Shown here: piece by piece, positions 8,187-17,632 of the stretch
How positions within the stretch are numbered: the first letter of the stretch is position 1
Layout of the letters: each line of letters starts with the position of its first letter
NCBI GenBank assembly: GCA_965248765.1
Contig: CBDFKF010000004.1
Span: 2,666,001-2,730,000 of the forward strand
Reading direction: 5' to 3'
Source: CBDFKF01 sp965248765
GTDB lineage: Bacteria > Pseudomonadota > Alphaproteobacteria > VGEJ01
DNA length: 64,000 bases
Made by a program: the position numbers and the translations under genes
The notes under the pieces: generated by a model
The model's database searches: none
The model's input: the letters and a program-made list of their open reading frames with translations, nothing else
What the model was told of the DNA's origin: nothing

Positions 8187-9155
8187 TCACTTCAGCAGAA
8201 TGTTGGTGATCTCCCTGAGCTGGGTACGGGCGCGCAGGAGATAAAACCCCTGTTCGGCCAGGTGATTGGGGACGAGAAGGCTGCCGGGATCGCCATTAGT
8301 GATGATCCAGGCATTGAGGTGGGCCGCGCTCGCCATGCTTGCCAGGAGCTGCTGCCAGGCTGCGTTCAGCTCGCGGTCTTGGATGACGTTCGCGAAGTCG
8401 GTCTCCAGTTCGCGCAAAAGCAGGTAATAGGCATAGGTCTGGCCCTTGACCGTGTAGAAGACGTTGTCGGCTTCGATGTCGATGAGGCCGCTGCCCTCGG
8501 CGATGCGCTTGTCGTGGACCGCTGAGGCCGAGCCGAGATCCGCTGCCATGCGATCGAGCGTCGCCAATAGATTGTCGGCGCGCGGATCGAACACCGCATC
8601 GCCCGCCGCAAGCCGCGTGTTGTAGGCGATCAGCGCCTTCTTGGCCTTGCGGTATTGTGCCTCGGACGGTGCCGTCGGGGCGAGCGATGTCGAAAAATCG
8701 AACACCCATTTGGTGCCGGAGTACTGCAACAGCCCTGCGGCCTCCTGCAGATCCGTGTCGACCTGGCTCGACCCTCGGGTTCGCCCGATCTGGTCCGTCA
8801 GCTCGAATGCGAATCGTGCAAGGGCGGCGATGATCCCCTGCTGGTAGTAGCGCATGTTGTCCAAGAGGGCGCCCGGCAGGAATACAGGATCATTGGCCAC
8901 CCACCGGTTGACATCGACCTCCCGGTGTATGAGGCCTGCCGCGACGGCCACGGCCCGACTCCCGCCCGAGTCCCCGTAGGCCGGCGGCGCCTGATAGTTG
9001 AGGTCATCGTCGATGTCGTGGACCACCAGCATGCCGGCCGGGTAGTAGAGGAGGAGTATCAAAACGACCAGCGCCACGACCACGATGGCGCCGCGGCGCA
9101 CCCGCGGGCCGCTAAGCTCCCGTCGGCGCTCCCACTCGATGTCCTGCTCTGCCAC
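8187..9155 (-). CDS. DUF2333 family membrane-anchored protein
   Basis: The 322-residue protein begins with a short cytoplasmic stretch (MAEQDIEWERRRELSG). It has one strong transmembrane segment (about residues 23-44, IVVVALVVLILLLYYPAGML) and then a long, mainly helical periplasmic domain. The signature HDIDDDLNYQAP just after the membrane segment, DNMRYYQQGIIAALARFAFELTDQIGR, and FYTVKGQTYAYYLLLRELE match the DUF2333 family, which has no assigned function. It is on the same strand as trpS, separated by 76 bp, and precedes usp by 70 bp. Confidence 0.85.
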   Translation of the reverse strand: MAEQDIEWERRRELSGPRVRRGAIVVVALVVLILLLYYPAGMLVVHDIDDDLNYQAPPAYGDSGGSRAVAVAAGLIHREVDVNRWVANDPVFLPGALLDNMRYYQQGIIAALARFAFELTDQIGRTRGSSQVDTDLQEAAGLLQYSGTKWVFDFSTSLAPTAPSEAQYRKAKKALIAYNTRLAAGDAVFDPRADNLLATLDRMAADLGSASAVHDKRIAEGSGLIDIEADNVFYTVKGQTYAYYLLLRELETDFANVIQDRELNAAWQQLLASMASAAHLNAWIITNGDPGSLLVPNHLAEQGFYLLRARTQLREITNILLK

Positions 9156-9231
9156 TATCCCTAGACCTCGCCCGCCGTATCGCTCTTTAACCTAAGGTTC
9201 GATACCGGCGCCATCAAGGGCGAGGCCGCAC

Positions 9232-10239
9232 TCAGTTTCCCGAAACCCGCAGAAAACCGACGATATCTTGGATCTCGCGCAGGATCGGTCCGGCGCGCTC
9301 GGCGGCATGCGCGGCACCAGCTCGCAAGATGCCGTCGACGTAACTCTCGTCCTTCTTTAGCCGCCGCAGTTCGGTGGTGATGGGGGCAAGATCCGCGACC
9401 GCCAGCTCCGTCAAGGCCTCCTTGAACTTGGAGAATGTGGCGCCTTCGAACTTGTGACAGGTCTCCGCCACCGTCAGGTTGGCGAAGCTTGCGAAGATGC
9501 CGATCAGGTTGGCCGCCTCTGGCCGTCCCTCGAGGCCCTCGGGCGAGCCCGGCAGGGGCTCGGGATCGGTTTTGGCGCGGCGGATCTTGCGCGCGATATC
9601 ATCAGGCGCATCGGTCAGATTGATGCGCGAGTTGTCGGAGGAATCCGATTTGCTCATCTTGCTGGTGCCGTCCCGCAGGCTCATCACCCGAGTAGCCTCG
9701 CCGAGGATCAACGGCTCCACCAGCGGGAAAAAGTCCCCGCCGTAGGCGCTGTTGAAGGCCTGGGCGATGTCGCGCGCAAGTTCCAGGTGTTGCTTCTGGT
9801 CCTCGCCCACCGGCACGTGAGTGGCCCGATAGACCAAGATGTCGGCGGCCATCAGCGTCGGATAGGCATACAGCCCGACGCTCGCATTCTCGCGGTTTTT
9901 TCCGGCCTTCTCCTTGAACTGCGTCATCCGGTTGAGCCAACCCAGGCGCGCGATGCAGTTGAATATCCACGCAAGCTCGGCATGCGCCGGGACTTGGCTT
10001 TGGTTGAAGACGATACTCGTCACCGGATCGATGCCGGCGGCGAGCAGCGAAGCGGCAACCTCCCGCGTACTGGCCCTCAGCTCCTTTGGATCCTGCATTA
10101 CCGTTATTGCGTGCAGATCGACGATGCAATAGATGCAGTCGTACTCCGCTTGCAGCTGTACCCAATTGCGGATGGCCCCGAGATAGTTTCCGAGGTGCAA
10201 ATTGCCGGTGGGCTGCACGCCTGAGAAGATTCGATTCAT
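9232..10239 (-). CDS. trpS: tryptophanyl-tRNA synthetase
   Basis: TrpS charges tRNA-Trp. The 335-residue protein has the class I signatures: PTGNLHLGNYLGA at about 10-22 (the HIGH motif as HLGN) and KMSKSDSSDNSRI at about 195 (KMSKS). VPVGEDQKQHLELARDIA is the conserved Trp/AMP pocket helix, and the C-terminal anticodon-binding helices end in the usual RAGPILREIQDIVGF. ATG 10239 places the first strand RIFSGVQPTG immediately at the N terminus as expected. It lies 34 bp downstream of murJ on the same strand, part of glnD-murJ-trpS. Confidence 0.97.
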   Translation of the reverse strand: MNRIFSGVQPTGNLHLGNYLGAIRNWVQLQAEYDCIYCIVDLHAITVMQDPKELRASTREVAASLLAAGIDPVTSIVFNQSQVPAHAELAWIFNCIARLGWLNRMTQFKEKAGKNRENASVGLYAYPTLMAADILVYRATHVPVGEDQKQHLELARDIAQAFNSAYGGDFFPLVEPLILGEATRVMSLRDGTSKMSKSDSSDNSRINLTDAPDDIARKIRRAKTDPEPLPGSPEGLEGRPEAANLIGIFASFANLTVAETCHKFEGATFSKFKEALTELAVADLAPITTELRRLKKDESYVDGILRAGAAHAAERAGPILREIQDIVGFLRVSGN

Positions 10240-10273
10240 GCGTCTGTTCCAGGCCCGAGGACGGGCGGCGGAG

Positions 10274-11860
10274 TTATGGCCCGGCGGGTTCTCCGCGGTC
10301 AACTCCGCCCTCGGATGGACGGCCGCGCAACAGCGCGCGGAAATCGCTGTAGCGCGCGGCCCCGGCGATCTGGGCGGCGATGCCATAGGCCAGCAAGCCG
10401 CCGGCGATGAGGACGATGAGCCCGACGATTTGCTCCATCCTCGTTCCGGCGAGCGACTCGTCCAGAGCTCGCATCGCGATCCACAGGCCGAGGCCCATCA
10501 CGGCGCTCGCCGCGACGATGCGCGGTAGCCGCTTGCGCGTTCGCTGATCAAGCCGCAACAGCCCGCGTCTCCCGAGGCCGCGGGCGAGCAGGATCGTGTT
10601 GACCCAGGCAGCGATCGCCGTCGCCAGCGCCAGCCCCGCATGTTGGAGCGGCCACATCAGGATCAGGTTGAGGACGAGGTTGATGGCAACGCAGAGGGCC
10701 GCGATGCGCATCGGGCTTACCGTGTCCTTTCGCGCGAAGTAACCGGGGGTGAGGACCTTGACCAAGACATAGGCGGGCAGCCCGACAGCATACGCCATCA
10801 AGGCGGCCGCCGTCGCCGCGCTCGCCGGCGCACCGAAGGCGCCGTGCTGGAACAACACCGTGATGATCGGCTCGGCCAGCGCCACCAATGCCACCGCCGC
10901 AGGGATCGCGAGGAGCAAGGAGAGCTCAATCGCCCGGTTCTGACTGTGGCCGGCCGCACCGTCCTCTCCGGCTGCCACCTGGCGCGACATCAGCGGCAGA
11001 AGTGCGGTTCCCACAGCCACGCCCACCACCCCGAGCGGCAGCTGATTTACCCGGTCGGCGAAGTAGAGGAATGTGACCGAGCCTTCGGGAAGGAACGAGG
11101 CGAGAATGACGTCCGCGACCAAGTTGATCTGCACCACACCGGCGCCGATCACCCCCGGGAGCATCAAACGGAGCAGCTCCTTGACCCGCGGGGTCAGCCG
11201 GGGAACCGGCAGCCTCAGGCTCATGCCGGCGTGCCGCGCCGCGACGATGAGCCACACGAACTGAACCATGCCGGCGATCGCGACGCCCCACGCCAGCGCA
11301 TGACCGGGGGTCTCGGTGTAGCCGGCCAGCAGCAAGAGACCGGCTATCATGCAGAGGTTGAGGAGGATCGGCGTTGCCGCGACGGCGGCGAACCGCCCCA
11401 TGGCGTTCAGCACCCCGCCCATCAGCGAGACGAGGCTGATGAAAAGAAGGTACGGAAACGTCAGGCGTGTGAGCGCAACCGTCAGATCGAACTTGGCCGG
11501 ATCATCGGCAAAGCCTGGCGCAAGCCCGTACATCAGCCATGGCATGGCGATCTGCATCGCCGCGACGAGCGCGAGCAACGTCCACAGCAAAACGCTCAGC
11601 GCCTGCTCGGCGAAGGCGCGGGCCGCACCCGCGCCCTCCTGCTGCAGGAGGGCGGAGAACAGCGGCACAAAGCCGGCGTTGAAGGCGCCTTCGGCGAACA
11701 GGCGACGGAAGAAGTTCGGCAGCTTGAAGGCGACGAAGAACGCATCGGCCACCGGCCCGGCCCCGAGCGCAAAGGCGATCAGTATGTCGCGAGCGAAGCC
11801 GAGCAGGCGGCTTACCATCGTATAGCCGCCAACAGTGGTGGCGGCACGCAGGAGGTTCAC
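10274..11860 (-). CDS. murJ: lipid II flippase MurJ
   Basis: MurJ (MviN) flips undecaprenyl-linked lipid II across the inner membrane for peptidoglycan synthesis. The 528-residue, multi-membrane-spanning protein starts with the highly conserved first helix region: TMVSRLLGFARDILIAFALGAG, then ADAFFVAFKLPNFFRRLFAEGAFNAGFVP, which holds the charged residues of the central cavity. The number of hydrophobic segments is consistent with 14 helices of the MOP fold. It begins 9 bp after the glnD stop, so it is probably in the same transcript. Confidence 0.96.
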   Translation of the reverse strand: MNLLRAATTVGGYTMVSRLLGFARDILIAFALGAGPVADAFFVAFKLPNFFRRLFAEGAFNAGFVPLFSALLQQEGAGAARAFAEQALSVLLWTLLALVAAMQIAMPWLMYGLAPGFADDPAKFDLTVALTRLTFPYLLFISLVSLMGGVLNAMGRFAAVAATPILLNLCMIAGLLLLAGYTETPGHALAWGVAIAGMVQFVWLIVAARHAGMSLRLPVPRLTPRVKELLRLMLPGVIGAGVVQINLVADVILASFLPEGSVTFLYFADRVNQLPLGVVGVAVGTALLPLMSRQVAAGEDGAAGHSQNRAIELSLLLAIPAAVALVALAEPIITVLFQHGAFGAPASAATAAALMAYAVGLPAYVLVKVLTPGYFARKDTVSPMRIAALCVAINLVLNLILMWPLQHAGLALATAIAAWVNTILLARGLGRRGLLRLDQRTRKRLPRIVAASAVMGLGLWIAMRALDESLAGTRMEQIVGLIVLIAGGLLAYGIAAQIAGAARYSDFRALLRGRPSEGGVDRGEPAGP

Positions 11861-11869
11861 GGGATGGCC

Positions 11870-14662
11870 TTAAGAGGCCGCGGTGCCAGCGACCACGGGC
11901 TCGGGGCCGCGGCGCCGATCGGCGGGCGCGGCGCGACCGCCGCTATCTCGGCTCGACGACGGCCCGGCGAGCTCGGCGAGCAGCAGGCGGCGGAGGTGAT
12001 CAAGCGTCTCCTCACGCGTCACCTTCAGGCCGAACCGGTCTTTGATGTAGAAGACGTCGACGGCGCGCTCGCCGAAAGTGGCGATGTGTGCGCTCATGAT
12101 CGAAAGCCGCAATCGCATCAACGCCCGGGTCAGGTCATAGAGCAGACCGGGCCGATCGCGCCCGTTGATCTCAACGACGGTGTGCAGATCGCTCGCTCGG
12201 TTATCGACCAGAACCCGCGGTGCGACCGTGAACACCGCCGCGCGGCGCGGCAGCCGCCCTCCCTCGAGCGCGAGCGGCGGCAACAGCCCCTCGTGCGCCA
12301 ACGCTTCGGTAACTGCACGCTTCAGGCGCGCGATCCGGTTGGCCTCGGCAAACGGCCGCGCCAGAGCATCCTGGATCCAGAAGGTATCCAGCGCCATGCC
12401 GTCCGCGGTGGTGAAGATCTTGGCATCGACGATGCTCGCCCCGACGCTTGCCATGGCGCCAGCGAGGCGCGCGAACAATCCGGGGCGGTCTTCGGTGCAA
12501 ACGGCAACATCGGTGATGGCACGGAAGGCATCGCTGCGCGCATCGACCGCAAGCGGTGGATCGGTCTGCCGCGCCGCCCGCACGAGCTTGGCATGGCGGA
12601 AGTGGGCCTCGGCATCAGCCGATAGCCAATAGCCGTCGTCGCAACCTTCGAGCAACGCGTCGAGATCGGCATCGCCGGCTGCTTCGGCGCGCGCTCGGAA
12701 AGTCTCCCTCGCGGCCGCGGCGCGGCGGCCGCGATCGTCGGCGATCAGGCCGCCCGTCATTACGGCTTCGGCCGCGTGGTAGAGATCGCGCAACAGGTGG
12801 CCCTTCCAGCCGTTCCACCGCCCCGGCCCGACGGCGCGGATATCAGCAACGGTCAGGACGAGCAGCAGACGCAGCCGCTGCGGGCTTTGCACGGCCGCCA
12901 CGAAATCGCTGACGGTCTTGGGGTCGCTCACGTCGCGCTTGAAAGCGGTGTGAGAAAACAGCAGGTGATGCTCCACCAGCCAGGCCGCGGTTTCCGTTTC
13001 CTCCTCATCCAGGCCGAGCCGCGGCCCGAGTTCGCGTGCCACCATCGCGCCGAACGCCGAATGGTCGACACCCCGGCCCTTGCCGATGTCGTGTAACAGG
13101 AGGCCGACGTAGAGGGCCCGCCGCGAAAGCACCTGATGAACGATCTCATGCGAGACCGGGTGGTCCTCGGCCAGCTCCCCCTTCTCGATGCGCGAGAGCA
13201 GACCAATCGCCCGGATCGCGTGCTCGTCCACTGTGTACATGTGGTACATGTCGTACTGCATCTGGGCGACGACCCGGCCGAACTCGGGGATGAATCGCCC
13301 GAACACACCCGCCTCGTTGAGGCGCCTGAGCGCGGTCTCCGGGTCCTTGCGCGAGGTCAGCATCTCGAGGAACAGACGATTCGCCTCGGCATCGGCGCGG
13401 AGCGAGGCGTTGACGAGCCCCAGGTTACGGCGCACGAGCCGCAGCGTGTACGGATGGATGTCGAGGTCATGGCGATCCGCCACGTGGAACAGCCGGATCA
13501 TGTTGACCGGATCGGCCGTGAATTCGTTTTCCTCGCCGTGCCGCAAGCGACGGTTGACGACGAGAAAGCCCTCCACCTCGCGCGGTACGCCACCGCCGGT
13601 TTGCGGCTTGCGCACGTGGCTTTCCTCGAGGCTTGCGCAGAAGAGCCGGGTGAGGTCGCCCACGTCCTTAGCGATCAGGAAGTAGTGCTTCATGAAACGC
13701 TCGACGCCGCGGCTGCCTTTGCGGTCGGCATACCGCAGCAAGCGGCCGAGCGCCGGTTGAACATCGAAGGTGATGCGCTCCTCGGCGCGACCGGCGAGAT
13801 AGTGCAGGTGAAAGCGCACCGTCCACAAAAACGTCTCGGCGCGGTTGAAGCTCCTGAGCTCGGCCCGTGTTAGGAGCCGATGTTCGACCAGTTCCTCGAC
13901 ACGATCGACGGCGAAGAGATATTTGGCGATCCACACCAGTGTGTGCAGGTCGCGCAGTCCGCCCTTCCCATCCTTGAGATTGGGCTCAACGACGTAACGA
14001 CTATCGCCGAAACGATGGTGGCGGGCATCGCGTTCGGCGAGCTTGGCGATAACGAACTCGGCCTCCGATCCCGCCACCATCTGAGCACGGAACCGACGCG
14101 CCAGTCGGTTCGATACTCGCCGATCGCCCCAGAGGTGCCGCCCCTCCAAAAGCGCCGTCCGCGCGCTCATGTCGGTCGTTGCAAGCCCGAGGCATTGCTC
14201 GATTGATCGAGTGGCGTGCCCGACCTTGAAGCCGAGGTCCCACAGCACGTACAGGACGGGCTGGACCAGGCGCGCCGCCCCCTGGGGCGGCGGTCCAGCA
14301 AACAGGAACAAGAGATCAATATCGGAGTGGGGGGCGAGTTCACCCCGGCCGTAGCCGCCGACCGCGACCACGCTCAGTCCGCGCTCGGGGTCCGGATGGC
14401 TAGGCCGGATGTCATCCGTGTGATCGAGAAGGGCGGCGATGATACGGTCCATCAGAACAGCGCTCTCCCGCGCCGCCTTCAGCCCGTGGTTCGATGCCTC
14501 GAAGCGCCGACGGATGGCGGCGCGGGACTCCTCGAGTGCCTCGGCCAGTACGCCCTGAACCGCCGCGGGGATCCGGCCGGTAGCCCCGCCCACGTTCGCC
14601 GCCGCCATGGCCATCGCTAACCGGCGGCGGCTGACCACCCCGCGCGTGATCCGACCTGCCAT
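11870..14662 (-). CDS. glnD: bifunctional [protein-PII] uridylyltransferase/uridylyl-removing enzyme
   Basis: GlnD senses glutamine and adds or removes UMP on PII proteins (GlnB/GlnK), controlling nitrogen assimilation. The roughly 930-residue length is normal. The nucleotidyltransferase motif is GGYGRGELAPHSDIDLLFLF at about 102-121, with the two metal aspartates in DID. The HD-domain motif LLHDIGKGRGVDHS gives the UMP-removing site. Two ACT domains end the protein, opening CTEDRPGLFARLAGAMA and NGRDRPGLLYDLTRALM, for glutamine sensing. The ATG at 14662 is preceded by an in-frame GTG at 14665. A divergent promoter region (14663-14838) separates it from frmA. Confidence 0.97.
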   Translation of the reverse strand: MAGRITRGVVSRRRLAMAMAAANVGGATGRIPAAVQGVLAEALEESRAAIRRRFEASNHGLKAARESAVLMDRIIAALLDHTDDIRPSHPDPERGLSVVAVGGYGRGELAPHSDIDLLFLFAGPPPQGAARLVQPVLYVLWDLGFKVGHATRSIEQCLGLATTDMSARTALLEGRHLWGDRRVSNRLARRFRAQMVAGSEAEFVIAKLAERDARHHRFGDSRYVVEPNLKDGKGGLRDLHTLVWIAKYLFAVDRVEELVEHRLLTRAELRSFNRAETFLWTVRFHLHYLAGRAEERITFDVQPALGRLLRYADRKGSRGVERFMKHYFLIAKDVGDLTRLFCASLEESHVRKPQTGGGVPREVEGFLVVNRRLRHGEENEFTADPVNMIRLFHVADRHDLDIHPYTLRLVRRNLGLVNASLRADAEANRLFLEMLTSRKDPETALRRLNEAGVFGRFIPEFGRVVAQMQYDMYHMYTVDEHAIRAIGLLSRIEKGELAEDHPVSHEIVHQVLSRRALYVGLLLHDIGKGRGVDHSAFGAMVARELGPRLGLDEEETETAAWLVEHHLLFSHTAFKRDVSDPKTVSDFVAAVQSPQRLRLLLVLTVADIRAVGPGRWNGWKGHLLRDLYHAAEAVMTGGLIADDRGRRAAAARETFRARAEAAGDADLDALLEGCDDGYWLSADAEAHFRHAKLVRAARQTDPPLAVDARSDAFRAITDVAVCTEDRPGLFARLAGAMASVGASIVDAKIFTTADGMALDTFWIQDALARPFAEANRIARLKRAVTEALAHEGLLPPLALEGGRLPRRAAVFTVAPRVLVDNRASDLHTVVEINGRDRPGLLYDLTRALMRLRLSIMSAHIATFGERAVDVFYIKDRFGLKVTREETLDHLRRLLLAELAGPSSSRDSGGRAAPADRRRGPEPVVAGTAAS

Positions 14663-14838
14663 CACCGCACACTCATGAGCTCAATCCGCAGCATAGTCCG
14701 ATTGGGGTCCCGCCCGCGACCCACCGCCTCCGCACTGGCGGTCCCTCTGCCACCGAGGCAGCGTTGATTCGCCCAGCGCGCCGCTCTAGTGTTCGCGTCA
14801 ACCGGGCCGTCTGAAACCACACAAAAAAGAGGGACCCC

Positions 14839-15951
14839 ATGGACGTACGCGCCGCCGTCGCCCACGAGGCCGGAGCACGGCTCGCCATCGAGACGGTCAG
14901 TCTCGACGGCCCACGCGAGGGCGAAGTGTTGGTTGAGGTCAAGGCGACCGGAATTTGTCACACGGATGAGTTCACCCGTTCGGGTGGCGATCCCGAAGGC
15001 CTGTTCCCGGCCATACTCGGGCACGAAGGCGCCGGGGTTGTCGTCGACGTCGGCGCAGGCGTCACCTCGGTCACAGCCGGCGACCACGTCATCCCCCTGT
15101 ACACGCCGGAATGCCGTCAGTGCGAGTACTGTCTCTCGGGCAAGACCAACCTGTGCCAGGCCATCCGTGTCACCCAAGGCCAGGGCCTGATGCCCGATGG
15201 CACCAGCCGCTTCTCGCTCGGTAACGAGACGCTCTACCACTACATGGGCACCTCGACGTTCGCGAACTTCACGGTGCTGCCCGAGATTGCCGTCGCCAAG
15301 GTCCGTGAGGACGCTCCGTTCGACAAGATCTGCTACATCGGCTGCGGTGTCACGACGGGGATCGGCGCCGTCATCAACACCGCCAAGGTCGAGCCCGGCG
15401 CCAACGTTGTGGTCTTCGGGCTCGGCGGCATCGGCCTCAACGTCGTCCAGGGCGCGCGTCTGGTCGGGGCCGACATGATCGTCGGTGTCGATACCAACGC
15501 CGGCAAACGCCCGCTCGCTGAGAAGTTCGGCATGACGCATTTCGTCAATCCGAACGAGGTCGAGGGCTACCTCGCCGCCTATTTAGTGGATCTGACCAAC
15601 GGCGGCGCCGATTACAGTTTCGAATGCATCGGCAACGTCGCCACCATGCGACAGGCGCTCGAATGCTGTCACAAGGGCTGGGGGGAAAGTGTGATCATCG
15701 GTGTCGCCGGCGCTGGTCAGGAGATCGCGACGCGCCCGTTCCAGCTGGTCACCGGCCGCGTCTGGCGCGGCACCGCGTTCGGCGGCGCCAAAGGCCGGAC
15801 CGAGGTGCCGCGGATCGTCGATTGGTACATGGACGGGAAGATCAACATCGACGACCTGATCACCCACACCATGCCGCTCGACAAGATCAACGATGCCTTC
15901 GACCTGATGCACGAAGGCAAGTCGATTCGCAGCGTCGTCCTCTACGACTAG
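14839..15951 (+). CDS. frmA: S-(hydroxymethyl)glutathione dehydrogenase / class III alcohol dehydrogenase
   Basis: This zinc enzyme oxidises S-hydroxymethylglutathione with NAD+ in formaldehyde detoxification, and can also reduce S-nitrosoglutathione. It has 370 residues, the class III length. Catalytic zinc ligands are C40 in GICHTDEF, H62 in GHEGAG and a later Cys in YIGCGVTTGIGAV. The structural zinc cysteines are C92, C95, C98 and C106 in ECRQCEYC...NLC. The nucleotide fold motif is GLGGIGLNVVQGA. GAGGG stands 5-9 bases before the ATG. No S-formylglutathione hydrolase gene is beside it. Confidence 0.95.
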   Translation: MDVRAAVAHEAGARLAIETVSLDGPREGEVLVEVKATGICHTDEFTRSGGDPEGLFPAILGHEGAGVVVDVGAGVTSVTAGDHVIPLYTPECRQCEYCLSGKTNLCQAIRVTQGQGLMPDGTSRFSLGNETLYHYMGTSTFANFTVLPEIAVAKVREDAPFDKICYIGCGVTTGIGAVINTAKVEPGANVVVFGLGGIGLNVVQGARLVGADMIVGVDTNAGKRPLAEKFGMTHFVNPNEVEGYLAAYLVDLTNGGADYSFECIGNVATMRQALECCHKGWGESVIIGVAGAGQEIATRPFQLVTGRVWRGTAFGGAKGRTEVPRIVDWYMDGKINIDDLITHTMPLDKINDAFDLMHEGKSIRSVVLYD

Positions 15952-15972
15952 GCTGCGCGCCCGGCGCGACGC

Positions 15973-16662
15973 TCACGGAGTGAGGCGATAGCCCCCGGGC
16001 TCGGTCACCAATAACTCGGCGCTGGTGGGGTCGCGCTCAATCTTCTGGCGCAGCCGGTAGATATGCGTCTCCAAGGTGTGGGTGGTAACGCCTGCGTTGT
16101 AGCCCCAGACCTCTGAGAGAAGAACATCGCGCCGCACCACTTTGTCCCCGGCCCGATAGAGGTATTTGAGGATCGCCGTCTCCTTCTCGGTCAACCGCAC
16201 TTTCTCGTTCGCTTCGTCATCGAGAAGTATTTTGGCGCTGGGTCGGAAGGTGAAGCGGCCGATCGAAAACACAGCATCTTCGCTCTGCTCGTGCTGGCGC
16301 AGATGGGCGCGAATGCGCGCCAGCAGCACATTCAGGCGGAACGGCTTGGTGATGTAGTCGTTGGCCCCCGATTCGAGCCCGAGGATCGTGTCAGCGTCGG
16401 TTTCCGCGGCCGTCAGCATAATGATAGGTGCGGTGACACCGTTCCTCCTCATCAAACGGCAGACCTCGCGCCCGTCCTGATCGGGAAGACCGATATCGAG
16501 CAGGACCATGTCGAAGTGCTGGCCTTTTGCCGCTTTAACGGCTTCGGCGCCCGATCCCGCCTCGGCGGTTGTGAACCCCTCGGTCAGCTCGAGCTGCTCG
16601 CGCAGTGATTCGCGCAGGGCCTGGTCGTCGTCAACGAGAAGAATGTGTTTGGCAGCGCTCAT
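15973..16662 (-). CDS. OmpR/PhoB-family response regulator (orphan)
   Basis: This is a two-domain DNA-binding regulator. The receiver has the acidic pair in LLVDDD, the phosphoacceptor D56 in DMVLLDIGLP, the switch Thr in IIMLTAAE and the conserved Lys in ITKPF. The C-terminal winged helix contains RLTEKETAILKYLYRAGDKVV, LLSEVWGYNAGVTTHTLETHIYRLRQKIE and a final GGYRL wing. ATG 16662 follows GAAGGGGTG; ATG 16671 is an in-frame alternative. No histidine kinase gene is adjacent, so the signal and targets are unknown. It is convergent with frmA (21 bp gap). Confidence 0.93.
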   Translation of the reverse strand: MSAAKHILLVDDDQALRESLREQLELTEGFTTAEAGSGAEAVKAAKGQHFDMVLLDIGLPDQDGREVCRLMRRNGVTAPIIMLTAAETDADTILGLESGANDYITKPFRLNVLLARIRAHLRQHEQSEDAVFSIGRFTFRPSAKILLDDEANEKVRLTEKETAILKYLYRAGDKVVRRDVLLSEVWGYNAGVTTHTLETHIYRLRQKIERDPTSAELLVTEPGGYRLTP

Positions 16663-16759
16663 GTCCAACACCCCTTCGCCTAGGCCCCGGTGGCCCGCTG
16701 GACAGACAAATGGGAGAAATAGAGGCTATTTGCAACCGCTGCACCGGCCGGCAGCCTTG

Positions 16760-17620
16760 TCAGTGCGCCTTGGCCAGCGCGATGACGGCCCGGGCAAGGG
16801 CACTCTCCGCGTGGCAGAGGTCGTCGATCACGTTGAAGTGATTCCGGTTCTCGATGACCAGAACCTCGCAATCGAACCCGCGCGCGCGCCACGCCTCAGC
16901 GTAAATCGCAGTCTGGCGTGCAAACTCATCGGTCTCCTCGGCACCGTAGGCGAGAACGAGCGGGACTGGTGCATGGGGCAGATGGTGGAGGGGAGTGTTA
17001 CGTGCGACCGCGGCCGCGTCCAGGCGTAACACCGCGTTCTGATAGCTCAGCGAGATCGGTTCGATATCGTAGATCCCGCTGATCGCGCACGCGCCTTTTA
17101 TCGGTGAGGGCGGCAGGCCGGGGCTGAAGTCCGGCCAGTCGGTCGCGAGCAGCATCGCCGCCAGATGCCCGCCGGCCGAATGCCCTGAGATCGTCAGGCG
17201 TTCGCGATCACCGCCGAAATCGGCGGCATGCTGCCAGATCCAGGCGAGCGCGGCACGGTTTTGACGGACGATCTCGTCGACATCGACCGCCGGCGCCAAG
17301 TCGTAGTTGACGACCATCACGGTAATCCCGGCAGCGACCAGCGCATCGGCGAGATGGCTGAAGTCCTTCTTGTCGAGGTTCTGCCAGTACCCGCCGTGGA
17401 TAAACAGGTGCACCGGCGCGCCGGGCGCTTCGGCGGCGAAGATGTCGAGTGTTTCTTTCGGCTGGCTGCCATAGCGGACGTCGAGGTGGCACGCTAAGCG
17501 CTCCCGCGTTTGCCGGCTGCGCTCGTCCCAATCGACGAAGTATGTCTCAAACTCGGGATGGCGCTGGCGCAGGTTGAACTGGGCGTCCAGGCCCGCCTGG
17601 TCGTAGTCGAGATACACCAT
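16760..17620 (-). CDS. alpha/beta hydrolase, probable kynurenine formamidase (AFMID type)
   Basis: It is expected to hydrolyse N-formylkynurenine to kynurenine. The fold is alpha/beta hydrolase, not the metal-dependent KynB type. It shows HGGYW at 75-79 (oxyanion loop, a hallmark of eukaryotic-type formamidases), the nucleophile elbow GHSAGGH with S148, and a late Asp/His pair (GAEETDEF; NRNHFNVIDDL). The gene lies 12 bp downstream of the tryptophan 2,3-dioxygenase gene on the same strand, which supports the assignment. A general carboxylesterase is the alternative. Kynureninase is not in the window. Confidence 0.82.
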   Translation of the reverse strand: MVYLDYDQAGLDAQFNLRQRHPEFETYFVDWDERSRQTRERLACHLDVRYGSQPKETLDIFAAEAPGAPVHLFIHGGYWQNLDKKDFSHLADALVAAGITVMVVNYDLAPAVDVDEIVRQNRAALAWIWQHAADFGGDRERLTISGHSAGGHLAAMLLATDWPDFSPGLPPSPIKGACAISGIYDIEPISLSYQNAVLRLDAAAVARNTPLHHLPHAPVPLVLAYGAEETDEFARQTAIYAEAWRARGFDCEVLVIENRNHFNVIDDLCHAESALARAVIALAKAH

Positions 17621-17632
17621 CGCGGTCCTCCC

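Noticed and set aside
10640..12625. A long open frame (661 codons) on the plus strand opposite murJ and glnD
   Set aside because: It is a mirror of two well-conserved genes on the minus strand; its residues are dominated by Arg, Gln, His and Asp as expected from antisense reading of GC-rich codons, and it matches no family.
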